A stretch of 64,000 nt of DNA from positions 186,001 to 250,000 of the forward strand of contig NZ_JAUMIT010000005.1 of assembly GCF_030519655.1 (NCBI RefSeq). The letters run 5' to 3'. Each line of letters opens with the position of its first letter. Position 1 is the stretch's first letter. Source of the DNA: Wenyingzhuangia gilva. Its GTDB lineage: Bacteria; Bacteroidota; Bacteroidia; Flavobacteriales; Flavobacteriaceae. The notes below the pieces were generated by a model. That model saw only the letters and a list, made by a program, of their open reading frames with translations, was not told the DNA's origin and made no database searches. A program made the position numbers and the translations under genes. Below, piece after piece: positions 9,877 to 19,569 of this stretch.

Positions 9877-9949
9877 TATTAATAAGTTTGTAAATTGCGC
9901 AACAAATGCTGTGTAAAATCATTAAAAAAATCAAATCAAATTAAAAAAT

Positions 9950-11539
9950 ATGGGAATTATTTCTTTCGCTGCTTTTACATTATTAGTAGCGGTTATATCA
10001 TGGTGGGCAACAAGAAAAACAGACGAAACATCATCAGACGGTTACTTTTTAGGAGGACGAAGTTTAACAGGACCTGTGATTGCAGGATCTTTATTGTTGA
10101 CTAATTTATCAACAGAGCAAATAGTTGGGTTAAATGGAGTCTCTTTTGCTGATGGTTTACCAGTAATAGCTTATGAAGTAGTTGCTGCTATAGCAATGGT
10201 TTTTACAGCGTTTGTATTGTTACCACGTTACTTAAAAGGAGGAATAGCAACTATTCCTCAGTTTTTAGAAAAACGTTATGGTAAGGTAACAAAGACAATA
10301 GTTTCTATGTTGTTTTTATTAGGATATGCAATTTCTATGTTACCAACAGTATTATATTCAGGAGCGCTTGCTATCAATACAATGTTTGATATTCCAGAGG
10401 CTTTAAATATGACTGCTGAAGCAACTTTATGGGTAACTGTATTAGCAATTGGAATCATTGGTAGTATCTATGCGATTTTTGGAGGTTTAAAAGCAGTTGC
10501 TGTTTCAGATTCTATCAATGCCGTAGGTTTAATTATTGGAGGTTCTTTAATTCCAGTTTTTGGTTTGATGTATATCGGGGATGGAAACGTATTTACGGGG
10601 CTAGATATTTTAACTACAGAATTACCAGAAAAATTTGTAATTATAGGTGATGCAACTTCTGCAGTACCATTTTGGACATTGTTTACAGGAATGGTTATAG
10701 TAAACTTTTATTATTGGGGAACCAACCAAGCAATTATTCAAAGAGCATTAGGAGCTAAAAATTTAAAGGAAGGACAAAAAGGATTAATCATTGCCGCTTT
10801 TCTTAAGATTTTAGGACCAATTATTGTTGCTTTACCAGGAATTATCGCTTTTTATATTTTTAATGGCGATTTGGCCAATGCCGATGAAGCGTACCCTATG
10901 TTGGTAAGAAAAGTATTACCTACAGCATTTATTGGTTTCTTTGCTGCAGTACTGTTTGGGGCTATTTTAAGTTCTTTTAACAGTGCATTAAATAGTTCTG
11001 TTACTTTGTTTGGATTAGATTTTTATAAGGAATATATTAATAAAGATGCTAATGAAAGACAAGTAGTAAAAGCTGGTAAAACATTTGGTTTTATTTTGGC
11101 TTTGTTTTCAATGGGAATTGCTCCATTGTTATACGGAGTTCAAGGAGGGATTTTTACTTATCTACAAGAATTAAATGGATCTTATAGTGTGCCAATTTTA
11201 GCTATTATTATTGTTGGATATTTTTCTAAAAGAGTATCTGGAAAAGCAGCGAATATTGCTATTATATTTAGTGTGGTAACTTATTTAGTTTCCTTATATA
11301 TCATCAAGCCTATATTTGCAGAAAAGGGTATTTTCTTCCCTCATTTCTTACACTTGATGGGAATTATTTTTGCTTTGGCTGTTTTGATTTTATATGGATT
11401 TAGCCGTTTAAAACCTCGAGAATCAGATTTTGAATTAGAGTATACTAAGCAAGTTGATATTACACCTTGGAAACACTTAAAAATAGCAGGATCGGTTGTT
11501 GTATTAATCGTAGTTAGTTTATATATTTATTTATCTTAA
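9950..11539 (+). CDS. Sodium/solute symporter (SSS family), probable L-arabinose importer
   Basis: A 529-residue very hydrophobic protein with about 13-14 membrane segments and the SSS pattern (GYFLGGRSLTGPVIAGSLLLTNLSTEQ, then GGLKAVAVSDSINA and YYWGTNQAIIQRAL), resembling SglT-type sugar symporters. It should bring a monosaccharide across the inner membrane with Na+. Position at the end of araBDA-mutarotase points to arabinose. The start at 9950 gives a normal first membrane segment (MGIISFAAFTLLVAVISWW). A terminator follows. Confidence 0.9.
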   Translation: MGIISFAAFTLLVAVISWWATRKTDETSSDGYFLGGRSLTGPVIAGSLLLTNLSTEQIVGLNGVSFADGLPVIAYEVVAAIAMVFTAFVLLPRYLKGGIATIPQFLEKRYGKVTKTIVSMLFLLGYAISMLPTVLYSGALAINTMFDIPEALNMTAEATLWVTVLAIGIIGSIYAIFGGLKAVAVSDSINAVGLIIGGSLIPVFGLMYIGDGNVFTGLDILTTELPEKFVIIGDATSAVPFWTLFTGMVIVNFYYWGTNQAIIQRALGAKNLKEGQKGLIIAAFLKILGPIIVALPGIIAFYIFNGDLANADEAYPMLVRKVLPTAFIGFFAAVLFGAILSSFNSALNSSVTLFGLDFYKEYINKDANERQVVKAGKTFGFILALFSMGIAPLLYGVQGGIFTYLQELNGSYSVPILAIIIVGYFSKRVSGKAANIAIIFSVVTYLVSLYIIKPIFAEKGIFFPHFLHLMGIIFALAVLILYGFSRLKPRESDFELEYTKQVDITPWKHLKIAGSVVVLIVVSLYIYLS

Positions 11540-11563
11540 CACAGATAAATACAAGTATAAAAC

Positions 11564-11598
11564 AAAAAAGCAGATTATTAATATAATCTGCTTTTTTG
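11564..11598 (+). terminator. Terminator of the arabinose operon
   Basis: Inverted repeat AAAAGCAGATTAT / ATAATCTGCTTTT with a short loop and a run of T; ends the plus-strand arabinose block before the tRNA. Confidence 0.88.
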
Positions 11599-11652
11599 TT
11601 AATTATTGATTTTCTGAAGTTTATAAATTTTAGTTAAAAAAAGTGAAATTAA

Positions 11653-11685
11653 TTTGAGAATATATTAATAGAAGTTATATATTTG
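11653..11685 (+). promoter_or_regulatory. Promoter of tRNA-Arg
   Basis: TTTG (11653-11656), 21-bp spacer, TATATTTG (11678-11685): a full match to the Bacteroidota housekeeping promoter. Transcription would start about 60 nt before the tRNA. Confidence 0.75.
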
Positions 11686-11755
11686 CATCCCGTAAGGAAA
11701 ACAAGAAATTGTAATTCTTGCTAAGTTCAAAAAAACATATTTTAAAAAAATACTA

Positions 11756-11829
<74 letters not shown>

Positions 11830-11833
11830 CATA

Positions 11834-11865
11834 AAGTCTTACTATTAATTTAGTAAGACTTTTTT
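11834..11865 (+). terminator. Terminator of tRNA-Arg
   Basis: Perfect 11-bp stem AAGTCTTACTA / TAGTAAGACTT, 6-nt loop, then T-run, immediately after the tRNA. Confidence 0.88.
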
Positions 11866-11971
11866 GTTTTATAATAATGTCTAAATTTGTTTAGCTTTAA
11901 TGTGCTGTTTTTTTATATAAATAGCATTTTAGTTAACATACATTCTTACCTGTATTCACTTCTTTAATACA

Positions 11972-14900
11972 ATGTTTAAAATGATAAAAACAAAATCTTT
12001 TTTATATACCATTATTGTCGCATTATGTTTTTCTGTAAACGCATTTGGGCAATATGACTATGTTTTTCGTCATTTAAAAACAGATGATGGCTTGTCTAAC
12101 AGTTATGTAAAATCCATCTTAAAAGATAGCTATGGCTTTTTATGGGTAGGAACGGAATTTGGTTTAAATAGGTACGATGGTTATGATTTTAAAATTTATA
12201 GCGCTAGTAAAGAAAAGTATAATCACTTACTTTCAGACAATATCTCAGATTTAAAAGAAGATGGATTAGGGAATATATGGATTAATACCATCTCTGGTTA
12301 TATCATCTATCTTAGAGATAAAGATTCTTTTGTAAATGATGTTTCCAATTATTTAAAAGACTTAGGAATTGAAATAGATTTTGAGTATCATATATATATT
12401 GATAGAAATCAAAACGTATGGGTGCTAGGTAATCAACAAATTTATGTATACAATACGCATGATAAATCATTAAAAAAATACCACGTTAAGTCTCCTGTTA
12501 AAGATGTGTTGTCTATAGAGTTCAGTGATAGTTACAAATATCTTTATGGAAAAGTAAGATATGGAGATGTATTACAGTTAGAAAAATCTACAGGAAATCA
12601 ACAAATAATTAAATTACCAAATCAGGTTAAACAGAATAATAAATTATATGCTGATAGTAATAATGGATTATGGTTGTTTAATGAGAAAACAGATTTAATC
12701 TATCATCATAAAAATTTAAAAGAAGATTGGAAAGAATTGCCCTTAGAATCGATGTCGTTTGCTAAGAACAACATTGTACTACAAATACTTGACGATGAAA
12801 AAGGACATATTTGGATTGGAACTGATCATAATGGTGTATTTGTTTATGATACAGTAAATGACACGACTTTAAATTTACTACATGATGATGAAATAAATGC
12901 TTCCATAGCCTCCAATAATGTAGGGTGTTTTTATCAAGACAATAGAGGAGTTATGTGGTTGGGGCACAATAAAAAAGGGATTTCTTTTTATCATAATAGC
13001 TTTCACAATTTTATAAATATAGAAAACCAAAATTCTGACAGTAAAGATATTTGCTCTATTCTAGAAGATCGTCAGGGAAATTTTTGGTTAGGTACCGATG
13101 GTAACGGACTGTATTTTAAAGAAAAAAACAAAGAGAGTAAAATTAAAAAATTACCTATTCCTAACAATGCAATAGTATCACTTGAAGAAGATGATAAAGG
13201 TCGTATTTGGGTAGGAACTTATTTAGGAGGACTATACTGTTATGAAAATGGAGTTTTTAAGAATTTTACAAAAGAGAATAGTAAGCTAGCATCAAACAAT
13301 ATTTGGAGTTTAAAAAAAGACAGATATGGAAATATTTGGATAGGAACTTTAGGTGGAGGAATTCAATCTATCACAACAGAGGATGAGATTATATCTTACA
13401 AAGGGGTAAATACGGTTTTAGATATGTATTATGATGGAGGAGATAAATTATATGCTGGAACAGATTATGGATTGTGTATTGTAGATATAACCACTGGAGA
13501 GCAAAAAGTTTATATAACAAATAAAAAAGGAACTCAGAAATTTAAAGAGCTAGTCATCTCAAATATATATAAAGACAGTAAGGATAATATATGGTTTGGG
13601 GATTCTAAAGGGTTGTCTATTTGGGATGTTAAAAATGACACGATACATTTTTTTGATAAAAATAAAGGATTGTGTGATAACATTATAAGTGGTATTATAG
13701 AAGACAATCACAATAATATTTGGGTAACAACAAGTAATGGATTGTCTGTTTTGTCTGTAGAAAATAGTACTAAAGGGATTTTAAATATTACTAGCAGAAA
13801 TTTTTCTACCAAAGATGGATTAAAAGACAACTATTTTAACAATCATTCTATATGTGAGTTAAGCAATGGAGATATGTTTTTTGGAGGAACCGAAGGATAT
13901 ACCATAGTAAATCCAAATAAAATGGCTCAAAAAAATGAACCATTGGCAAAAGTTGTTTTTACTGGCTTGAGTATTGCTAACAAAGAAATTTTGGTAGATT
14001 CTGTTTATAACGGTCATCAACTACTTAAGCACAATATTGAAAAAACAAAAGAGTTAATTCTTAGTTACGATGATAAATTAATCTCTTTAGAATTTACCAC
14101 AGGTGATTTGTTAAATGCTGATAAAGTTAATTATGCCTATAAAATGGAAGGTTTTAATCAAAATTGGGTCTACACTCAAGAAAATAAAATCACATTTTCT
14201 TCTTTAAATCCAGGCGATTATAAACTGATGATAAAAGCTTCTAATAGTGATGGTGTTTGGAATCAAGAAACTACCAATATGAATATTGTGGTTAGGCCTC
14301 CATTTTATTTATCAAAAGTAGCATTGATTGTATATGTGATATTTTTTATTGCACTAATTCTATTAGCCATTTACAGAACCCGAAGACATCATCATCTTAA
14401 ATTCGAAAAGCAAAAAGAACAATTAAAGTTAGATCAAGAGACTCATATAAACGAAATGAAACTAAGGTTTTTTACAAATATTAGTCATGATTTACGTACG
14501 CCCTTAACTCTTATCATTACCCCGCTTCAAACCATTTTAAGTGGAAATTTAGAAGATGGTTTAAGGAAAAAAATAAGCATGATTAATAAAAATGCAGAGC
14601 AATTACTACAATTAATCAATTCTTTGTTAGATTTTAGAAAGTTAGATGTTGGTGCAGAAACATTACAGCCTCGTTTAGGGAATTTTGTGAATTTTATAAG
14701 AGAAATTTGTGTGCCATTTAATGCTTATGCAGAGGAAAGACAAATGAGTTTTTCTTTTTCAAGTGAAATAGAAAAGTTATCAATGGAGTTTGACCCAAGT
14801 AAGGTGAAAAAGATTTTTTTCAATTTACTTTCAAATGCATTTAAATATACAGATAACGGAGGGAGTGTTGGTGTTCATCTTTACCAGGAAGAAAACTACG

Positions 14901-15961
14901 TTTGTGTTAGTGTCTCTGATTCTGGTCAAGGAATTAGTGATGTAGAAAAGAAACAAATATTTGAAAGATTTTATCAATCCTCAGAAAAGCAGGAAAAAAC
15001 AGGAAGTGGTTTAGGTTTGCATATTGTGAATGAATATGTACAAATGCATAACGGATCTATTAGTGTTACAGACAATTTGCCTCAGGGAAGTAACTTTATA
15101 TTTAAGCTCCCAATTATAGAAGCAATTGATACAAAAGAACAAAATACAGAGGAAACTTTAGAGGTTGAGATTTTTGAAACTCATAAAGAAGATAAACAGA
15201 TAGATCATAAAGTTTTATTGTTTGTTGATGACAATTTGGATCTCTGTGGCTTTATCCAAGACAATCTTTCAGATGAGTACCATATACTTATTGCTAATAA
15301 TGGAAAAGAAGCCTTAGAGCAACTTAAAAAAAATGATGTGCACATTGTTGTTAGTGACGTGATGATGCCTGTTATGAGTGGTACAGAGCTTTGTAAGCAG
15401 GTAAAAAACAACATCAATTGGTCTCATATTCCAGTTATTTTATTAACTGCCCGTGCTGCCGAAGAAAATAAGCTAGAAGGTTTAGAAATAGGAGCTGATG
15501 ATTATTTAACCAAGCCCTTTAATTTTGAGATGCTAAAACTTAGAATTAGTAAGTTTTTAGAATGGACTAATAAATCACATCAATCTTTTAGTCAAAAAAT
15601 GGATGTTTCACCAGCAGAAATTACCATTACTCCTTTAGATGAGCAATTAATAGAAAAGGCTATCAAAGAAGTGGAAAAACGTATTTCTGATTCCGATTTT
15701 TCTGTAGAAGAATTAAGTGCAGCAGTAGGACTTAGTAGAACACATTTGTATAAAAAATTAATGTTTATTACAGGAAAAGGACCTTCTGAGTTTATAAGAA
15801 CCATTCGTTTAAAAAGAGGTCGTCAGCTTTTAGAAGAAAGTCAATTGCAAATTTCTGAAATTGCCTATGCTGTTGGATTCAATTCCCCAAAAAGATTCAC
15901 CATCAACTTTAAAAATGAATTTGGAGTTTCTCCATCAGAATACTTAAAGCGTTTTAAATAA
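11972..15961 (+). CDS. Hybrid two-component system regulator (HTCS), probable xyloglucan sensor
   Basis: A 1329-residue single-chain sensor and regulator. After a signal peptide (to about residue 26, AFGQ) come beta-propeller repeats with recurring IWIGT/WVGT motifs to about 690, a Y_Y_Y domain (about 700-775), a membrane segment (about 784-806), HisKA with phospho-acceptor His839 in ISHDLRTPL, HATPase (N box near 950, GSGLGLHIV near 1011), a receiver domain with Asp1129 in VVSDVMMP, and an AraC-type HTH at the C-terminus (about 1225-1329). Family members bind an oligosaccharide in the periplasm and activate the adjacent SusCD operon. The neighbouring operon is xyloglucan-type. ATG 11981 is an alternative start. 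Confidence 0.95.
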   Translation: MFKMIKTKSFLYTIIVALCFSVNAFGQYDYVFRHLKTDDGLSNSYVKSILKDSYGFLWVGTEFGLNRYDGYDFKIYSASKEKYNHLLSDNISDLKEDGLGNIWINTISGYIIYLRDKDSFVNDVSNYLKDLGIEIDFEYHIYIDRNQNVWVLGNQQIYVYNTHDKSLKKYHVKSPVKDVLSIEFSDSYKYLYGKVRYGDVLQLEKSTGNQQIIKLPNQVKQNNKLYADSNNGLWLFNEKTDLIYHHKNLKEDWKELPLESMSFAKNNIVLQILDDEKGHIWIGTDHNGVFVYDTVNDTTLNLLHDDEINASIASNNVGCFYQDNRGVMWLGHNKKGISFYHNSFHNFINIENQNSDSKDICSILEDRQGNFWLGTDGNGLYFKEKNKESKIKKLPIPNNAIVSLEEDDKGRIWVGTYLGGLYCYENGVFKNFTKENSKLASNNIWSLKKDRYGNIWIGTLGGGIQSITTEDEIISYKGVNTVLDMYYDGGDKLYAGTDYGLCIVDITTGEQKVYITNKKGTQKFKELVISNIYKDSKDNIWFGDSKGLSIWDVKNDTIHFFDKNKGLCDNIISGIIEDNHNNIWVTTSNGLSVLSVENSTKGILNITSRNFSTKDGLKDNYFNNHSICELSNGDMFFGGTEGYTIVNPNKMAQKNEPLAKVVFTGLSIANKEILVDSVYNGHQLLKHNIEKTKELILSYDDKLISLEFTTGDLLNADKVNYAYKMEGFNQNWVYTQENKITFSSLNPGDYKLMIKASNSDGVWNQETTNMNIVVRPPFYLSKVALIVYVIFFIALILLAIYRTRRHHHLKFEKQKEQLKLDQETHINEMKLRFFTNISHDLRTPLTLIITPLQTILSGNLEDGLRKKISMINKNAEQLLQLINSLLDFRKLDVGAETLQPRLGNFVNFIREICVPFNAYAEERQMSFSFSSEIEKLSMEFDPSKVKKIFFNLLSNAFKYTDNGGSVGVHLYQEENYVCVSVSDSGQGISDVEKKQIFERFYQSSEKQEKTGSGLGLHIVNEYVQMHNGSISVTDNLPQGSNFIFKLPIIEAIDTKEQNTEETLEVEIFETHKEDKQIDHKVLLFVDDNLDLCGFIQDNLSDEYHILIANNGKEALEQLKKNDVHIVVSDVMMPVMSGTELCKQVKNNINWSHIPVILLTARAAEENKLEGLEIGADDYLTKPFNFEMLKLRISKFLEWTNKSHQSFSQKMDVSPAEITITPLDEQLIEKAIKEVEKRISDSDFSVEELSAAVGLSRTHLYKKLMFITGKGPSEFIRTIRLKRGRQLLEESQLQISEIAYAVGFNSPKRFTINFKNEFGVSPSEYLKRFK

Positions 15962-15979
15962 TTCATTTTTTTAATACCT

Positions 15980-16020
15980 AAATCACCAGTGATAAAAATT
16001 TCATCATTGGTGATTTTTTA
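15980..16020 (+). terminator. Terminator of the HTCS gene
   Basis: Inverted repeat AATCACCAGTGAT / ATCATTGGTGATT (one G-T pair) with an AT-rich loop and T-run, 20 nt after the stop codon. Confidence 0.85.
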
Positions 16021-16439
16021 TTTACTGATCACATAAGAATCAGTTGTTATAATTATTTTTTCTATAACAGAAACTTTGTTAACTTAAATTTTACATTTTA
16101 GACATCTTATTTTTAGGTCTACTTAGTCTAAAAAACAAACGAACCCTTTTGTGGTCTTTGTTTGTATCTGTTTTTCAGTGTTTTATGGTTTTTTAAGAAT
16201 ACATAAAAACCTTTAAAATAATACATAAACACCCCTTATGTAATACATGAAGTACTTTGTTCTAAATGATGAAATGATAATTTAGCATTGTTGGGTTGAT
16301 ATAATTATTCAATTCACAAAAAACACATTATTATTTTATGTGATACTCAATTTTGGTGATTTAAACTACTAGGTTGTTGAAATGATAAAATAAGATGTGT
16401 TGTTAACTGAACTCAAACTAAAAATTAAATCAAATTATT
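16021..16439 (+). promoter_or_regulatory. Control region upstream of xyloglucan-type susC
   Basis: About 420 bp without a gene between the HTCS terminator and susC. It holds the 22-bp phased repeats at 16198-16252 (separate entry), a TACTTTG sequence right after them (16253-16259) that loosely resembles a -7 element, and a long AT-rich leader of about 180 nt. I find no exact TAnnTTTG with a correctly spaced TTTG, consistent with an activator-dependent promoter. Confidence 0.6.
16198..16252 (+). repeat. Three direct repeats of AATACATAAA at exact 22-bp period (candidate HTCS operator)
   Basis: AATACATAAA at 16198, AATACATAAA at 16220 and AATACATGAA at 16242; the spacing is 22 bp both times, about two helical turns, so all copies face the same side of the DNA. 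AraC-family DNA-binding domains typically bind direct half-sites about two turns apart, and the HTCS encoded next door ends in such a domain. Binding is inferred. Confidence 0.7.
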
Positions 16440-19400
16440 ATGGGAGAACATCAATTACATGATTTTTTTAAAGCATCAGTGCTAAGAAAATACTTGTTAC
16501 CGCTCTGTTTATTATTATCTATGGGATTTGTGCAAGCACAATCCAAAGTTGTCTGGGGTACCGTTACTGGACAAGACAACACCCCTTTATTAGGAGTTAA
16601 CATTACGATTGTTGGACTTAACAAAGGAACAAATTCAGATTTTGATGGAAATTATCAAATAGAAGTAAGTCCTAATCAAATCTTACGTTTTGAATATTTA
16701 GGATATCAGGCTAAAGAAGTAACTTTTGATGGTTCATCTGTCATCAATGTAGTATTAAAAACCTCTACAGAACAATTAAATGAAGTAGTAGTAGTGGGTT
16801 ATGGTACACAAAAGAAGAAAGTATCTACCGCAGCTACATCAGTAGTTGGTGGTGATGATATTGTGCAAACAGCTAGTTTAGGGGCTACAAGTGCTATTCA
16901 AGGACAAACAACAGGAGTTAGCATTAGCGCAAGTTCAGGTCAGCCTGGAGCAGCAATGGTTGTAAATATTCGTGGAGTTGGTACTGCCGGAAATAGTAAT
17001 CCTCTATACGTGGTAGATGGAGTTGTAGTTGATAACGGAATTGATTATTTAGATTCTTCAATCATAGAACGTATCGATATTTTAAAAGATGCTTCTGCTG
17101 CTTCCATTTATGGTGCACGTGCTGCCAACGGAGTTGTGTTGGTAACTACTAAAAAGGGTAAAGACGGTAAAATGAACGTGTCTTTTAATAGTTATGCAGG
17201 TTTCCAACATGTATATAAAAAACTAGACCTTTTAAGTACTAAGCAATATGCTATGATTATGAATGAGGCTAGAGTAAACACAGGTTTGGCTCCGGCTTAT
17301 TCTAACAGCCAAATTGCATCAATGTCTAATCACGATTGGCAAGATGATTTGTTTAACAACGGGGCATTAAAACAAAATCACTCTTTATTAATCTCTGGAG
17401 GTGATGAAAAAGCTACTTACTCAACAGGTCTTTCTTACTACGGTCAAGAAGGATTGATTGGAAGTAAAACAGGTCAGTCTGATTATGATCGTATTACGTT
17501 TACAGCAAACGCAACATATAATGTAATAAAAGATCATTTAAAAATTGGTGAAAATTTCTCTTTTGCTAACATAAACAGTAGCGGAGTTTCAGATGATGGA
17601 GTTTATAACAATTCTATTAGAGGATTTTTAAATGCACCACCAACCATGTCTGCATATGATGCCAATGGTAATTTTGCAGGTTCAAGTATTGCTTCAGACA
17701 TTACAAACCCTTTAGGTAGTTTATACTACAATAACTTTAACGAAAATAAAATCAATCGTGTAGTAGGAAATGTATTTGCTGAAGGAAAATTCCTTAACGG
17801 ATTTACTTTTAAAACAAGTTTCGGTGTTGATATTAACAACTCTAATTATCGTTCATTTTCTCCAATTTACCAATTGTCTACTGTAGGGTATAACACCGTA
17901 TCATCGGTCACTCAAAGTGCAAACAATGGAACTTCATGGATTTGGGAAAATACGTTACAATATGATACCACTATTAATGATGTTCATAATATTAATGTTT
18001 TATTAGGTACTTCTGCTCGTAAAGGAGTTTATCAAGAAATGAGTGCTACTGGAAAGAACTTAATATTTAGCGATTTTAAACATGCTTACTTAAGTAACGC
18101 TACTGACAAGGAACAAAACACTGTTTCTGGAAAAAGAACAGATTATAGTATTCAATCATACTTTGGTCGTTTGTTATATGATTATGATAACAAGTATTTA
18201 TTTACAGCAACTATCAGACGAGATGGTTCATCAGAATTTGGTGCTAATAATAAATACGCAATCTTTCCAGCATTTTCTGCAGGATGGAACTTAGATGAGG
18301 AATCGTTTTTTCCACAAAATGATATTGTAAGTAAATTAAAATTAAGAGCAAGTTGGGGACAAAATGGGAATGATCAATTCTCTAAAGCTTTTGCATATAT
18401 GTCTACCATTAGTTCTTATGATAAAAATTATCACTTTGGAACAGGGGAATCAGAAATTCCTTTACAAACAGGTGCTAGTCCTGATGCCATTTCAAATCCT
18501 AATTTAAAATGGGAAACATCAGAACAATGGGATTTAGGTTTTGATGCTAAAATTTTTACTAGTTTAAATTTAACTTTTGATTATTACCACAAAACGACTA
18601 AAGATTGGTTAGTACAGGCAGCTGTTCCAGATATTGCTGGAGCTGATGCACCTTTTATTAACGGAGGAGATATTTTAAACAAAGGGGTAGAATTAGGTCT
18701 TAACTACAAAACAAGAGTTAATAAAGATTTATTTATTACTGTAAACGGAAATATTTCATTCAATAACAATGAGGTATTACGTATAGATAACGCAAATGGA
18801 ATTATTTACGGAGATCCCAATTTATTGTTTCAAGGAATGGATGAAATGAACCGTGTGCAAGAAGGATATCCTATTGGTTACTTCTACGGATTAAAAACAA
18901 AAGGATTGTTTCAAAACCAAGCAGAAATAGATCAGTATGCTAAAAACGGAACGTTAATTCAGCCAAATGCAAAACCAGGGGATGTTCGTTTCTTAGACTT
19001 AAACGATGATGGTAAAATTGATCAAAATGATAAATCTATGATTGGAGATCCTAATCCTGATTTCCAATACGGAATTAATTTTACAGCTAATTATAAAGCG
19101 TTTGATTTTTCTGTATATACTTACGGAGTTGGAGGGAATCAAAATACTTTCGGAGTTCACGATTACTCAAGACCTTATAACAATTATACCACAAGAATTT
19201 TAAACCGTTGGACTTCAGAAGGAACGTCTAATACTATTCCTCGTGTCACTTATGGAACCACAGAAAACGGTAACTATAACAAGTTTTCAGACTTATATGT
19301 ACAAGATGCTGGTTTCTTTAGAATTAAAGCAGTGAATTTAGGTTGTGACTTAGCAAAGTTAACAGATGGATTAAAAATGTTCTCTAAGTTTAGATTGTAT

Positions 19401-19556
19401 GTTACAGCAAACAACTTGTTCACTTTTACAAATTACCAAGGAATGGATCCTGAAATTGGATTCGGAAACGTAAATCAATCGTGGGCAAGAGGGGTTGATG
19501 TAGGATTCTATCCTCAGCCAAGAACTTATTTATTAGGATTAAATGTTAATTTCTAA
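16440..19556 (+). CDS. SusC-like TonB-dependent outer-membrane transporter
   Basis: A 1038-residue SusC/RagA-type protein. Signal peptide (MGFVQAQ), carboxypeptidase-regulatory-like domain (about 38-115, GVNITIVGLNKGTNSDFDGNY), a TonB-box-like stretch LNEVVVVGYGTQKK near 118-132, a plug domain (IRGVGTAGNSNPLYVVDGVVVD, DASAASIYGARAANGVVLVTTKKG) and a 22-strand barrel ending in LLGLNVNF with the terminal Phe typical of outer-membrane proteins. It imports oligosaccharides, probably from xyloglucan judging by the operon. It starts the operon whose promoter region carries the phased repeats. Confidence 0.97.
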   Translation: MGEHQLHDFFKASVLRKYLLPLCLLLSMGFVQAQSKVVWGTVTGQDNTPLLGVNITIVGLNKGTNSDFDGNYQIEVSPNQILRFEYLGYQAKEVTFDGSSVINVVLKTSTEQLNEVVVVGYGTQKKKVSTAATSVVGGDDIVQTASLGATSAIQGQTTGVSISASSGQPGAAMVVNIRGVGTAGNSNPLYVVDGVVVDNGIDYLDSSIIERIDILKDASAASIYGARAANGVVLVTTKKGKDGKMNVSFNSYAGFQHVYKKLDLLSTKQYAMIMNEARVNTGLAPAYSNSQIASMSNHDWQDDLFNNGALKQNHSLLISGGDEKATYSTGLSYYGQEGLIGSKTGQSDYDRITFTANATYNVIKDHLKIGENFSFANINSSGVSDDGVYNNSIRGFLNAPPTMSAYDANGNFAGSSIASDITNPLGSLYYNNFNENKINRVVGNVFAEGKFLNGFTFKTSFGVDINNSNYRSFSPIYQLSTVGYNTVSSVTQSANNGTSWIWENTLQYDTTINDVHNINVLLGTSARKGVYQEMSATGKNLIFSDFKHAYLSNATDKEQNTVSGKRTDYSIQSYFGRLLYDYDNKYLFTATIRRDGSSEFGANNKYAIFPAFSAGWNLDEESFFPQNDIVSKLKLRASWGQNGNDQFSKAFAYMSTISSYDKNYHFGTGESEIPLQTGASPDAISNPNLKWETSEQWDLGFDAKIFTSLNLTFDYYHKTTKDWLVQAAVPDIAGADAPFINGGDILNKGVELGLNYKTRVNKDLFITVNGNISFNNNEVLRIDNANGIIYGDPNLLFQGMDEMNRVQEGYPIGYFYGLKTKGLFQNQAEIDQYAKNGTLIQPNAKPGDVRFLDLNDDGKIDQNDKSMIGDPNPDFQYGINFTANYKAFDFSVYTYGVGGNQNTFGVHDYSRPYNNYTTRILNRWTSEGTSNTIPRVTYGTTENGNYNKFSDLYVQDAGFFRIKAVNLGCDLAKLTDGLKMFSKFRLYVTANNLFTFTNYQGMDPEIGFGNVNQSWARGVDVGFYPQPRTYLLGLNVNF

Positions 19557-19569
19557 AAGCGAAAAAAAT

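Noticed and set aside
16075-16099. TTTG...TACATTTT as the susC promoter
   Set aside because: Spacer is only 13 bp and the -7 box has a mismatch.
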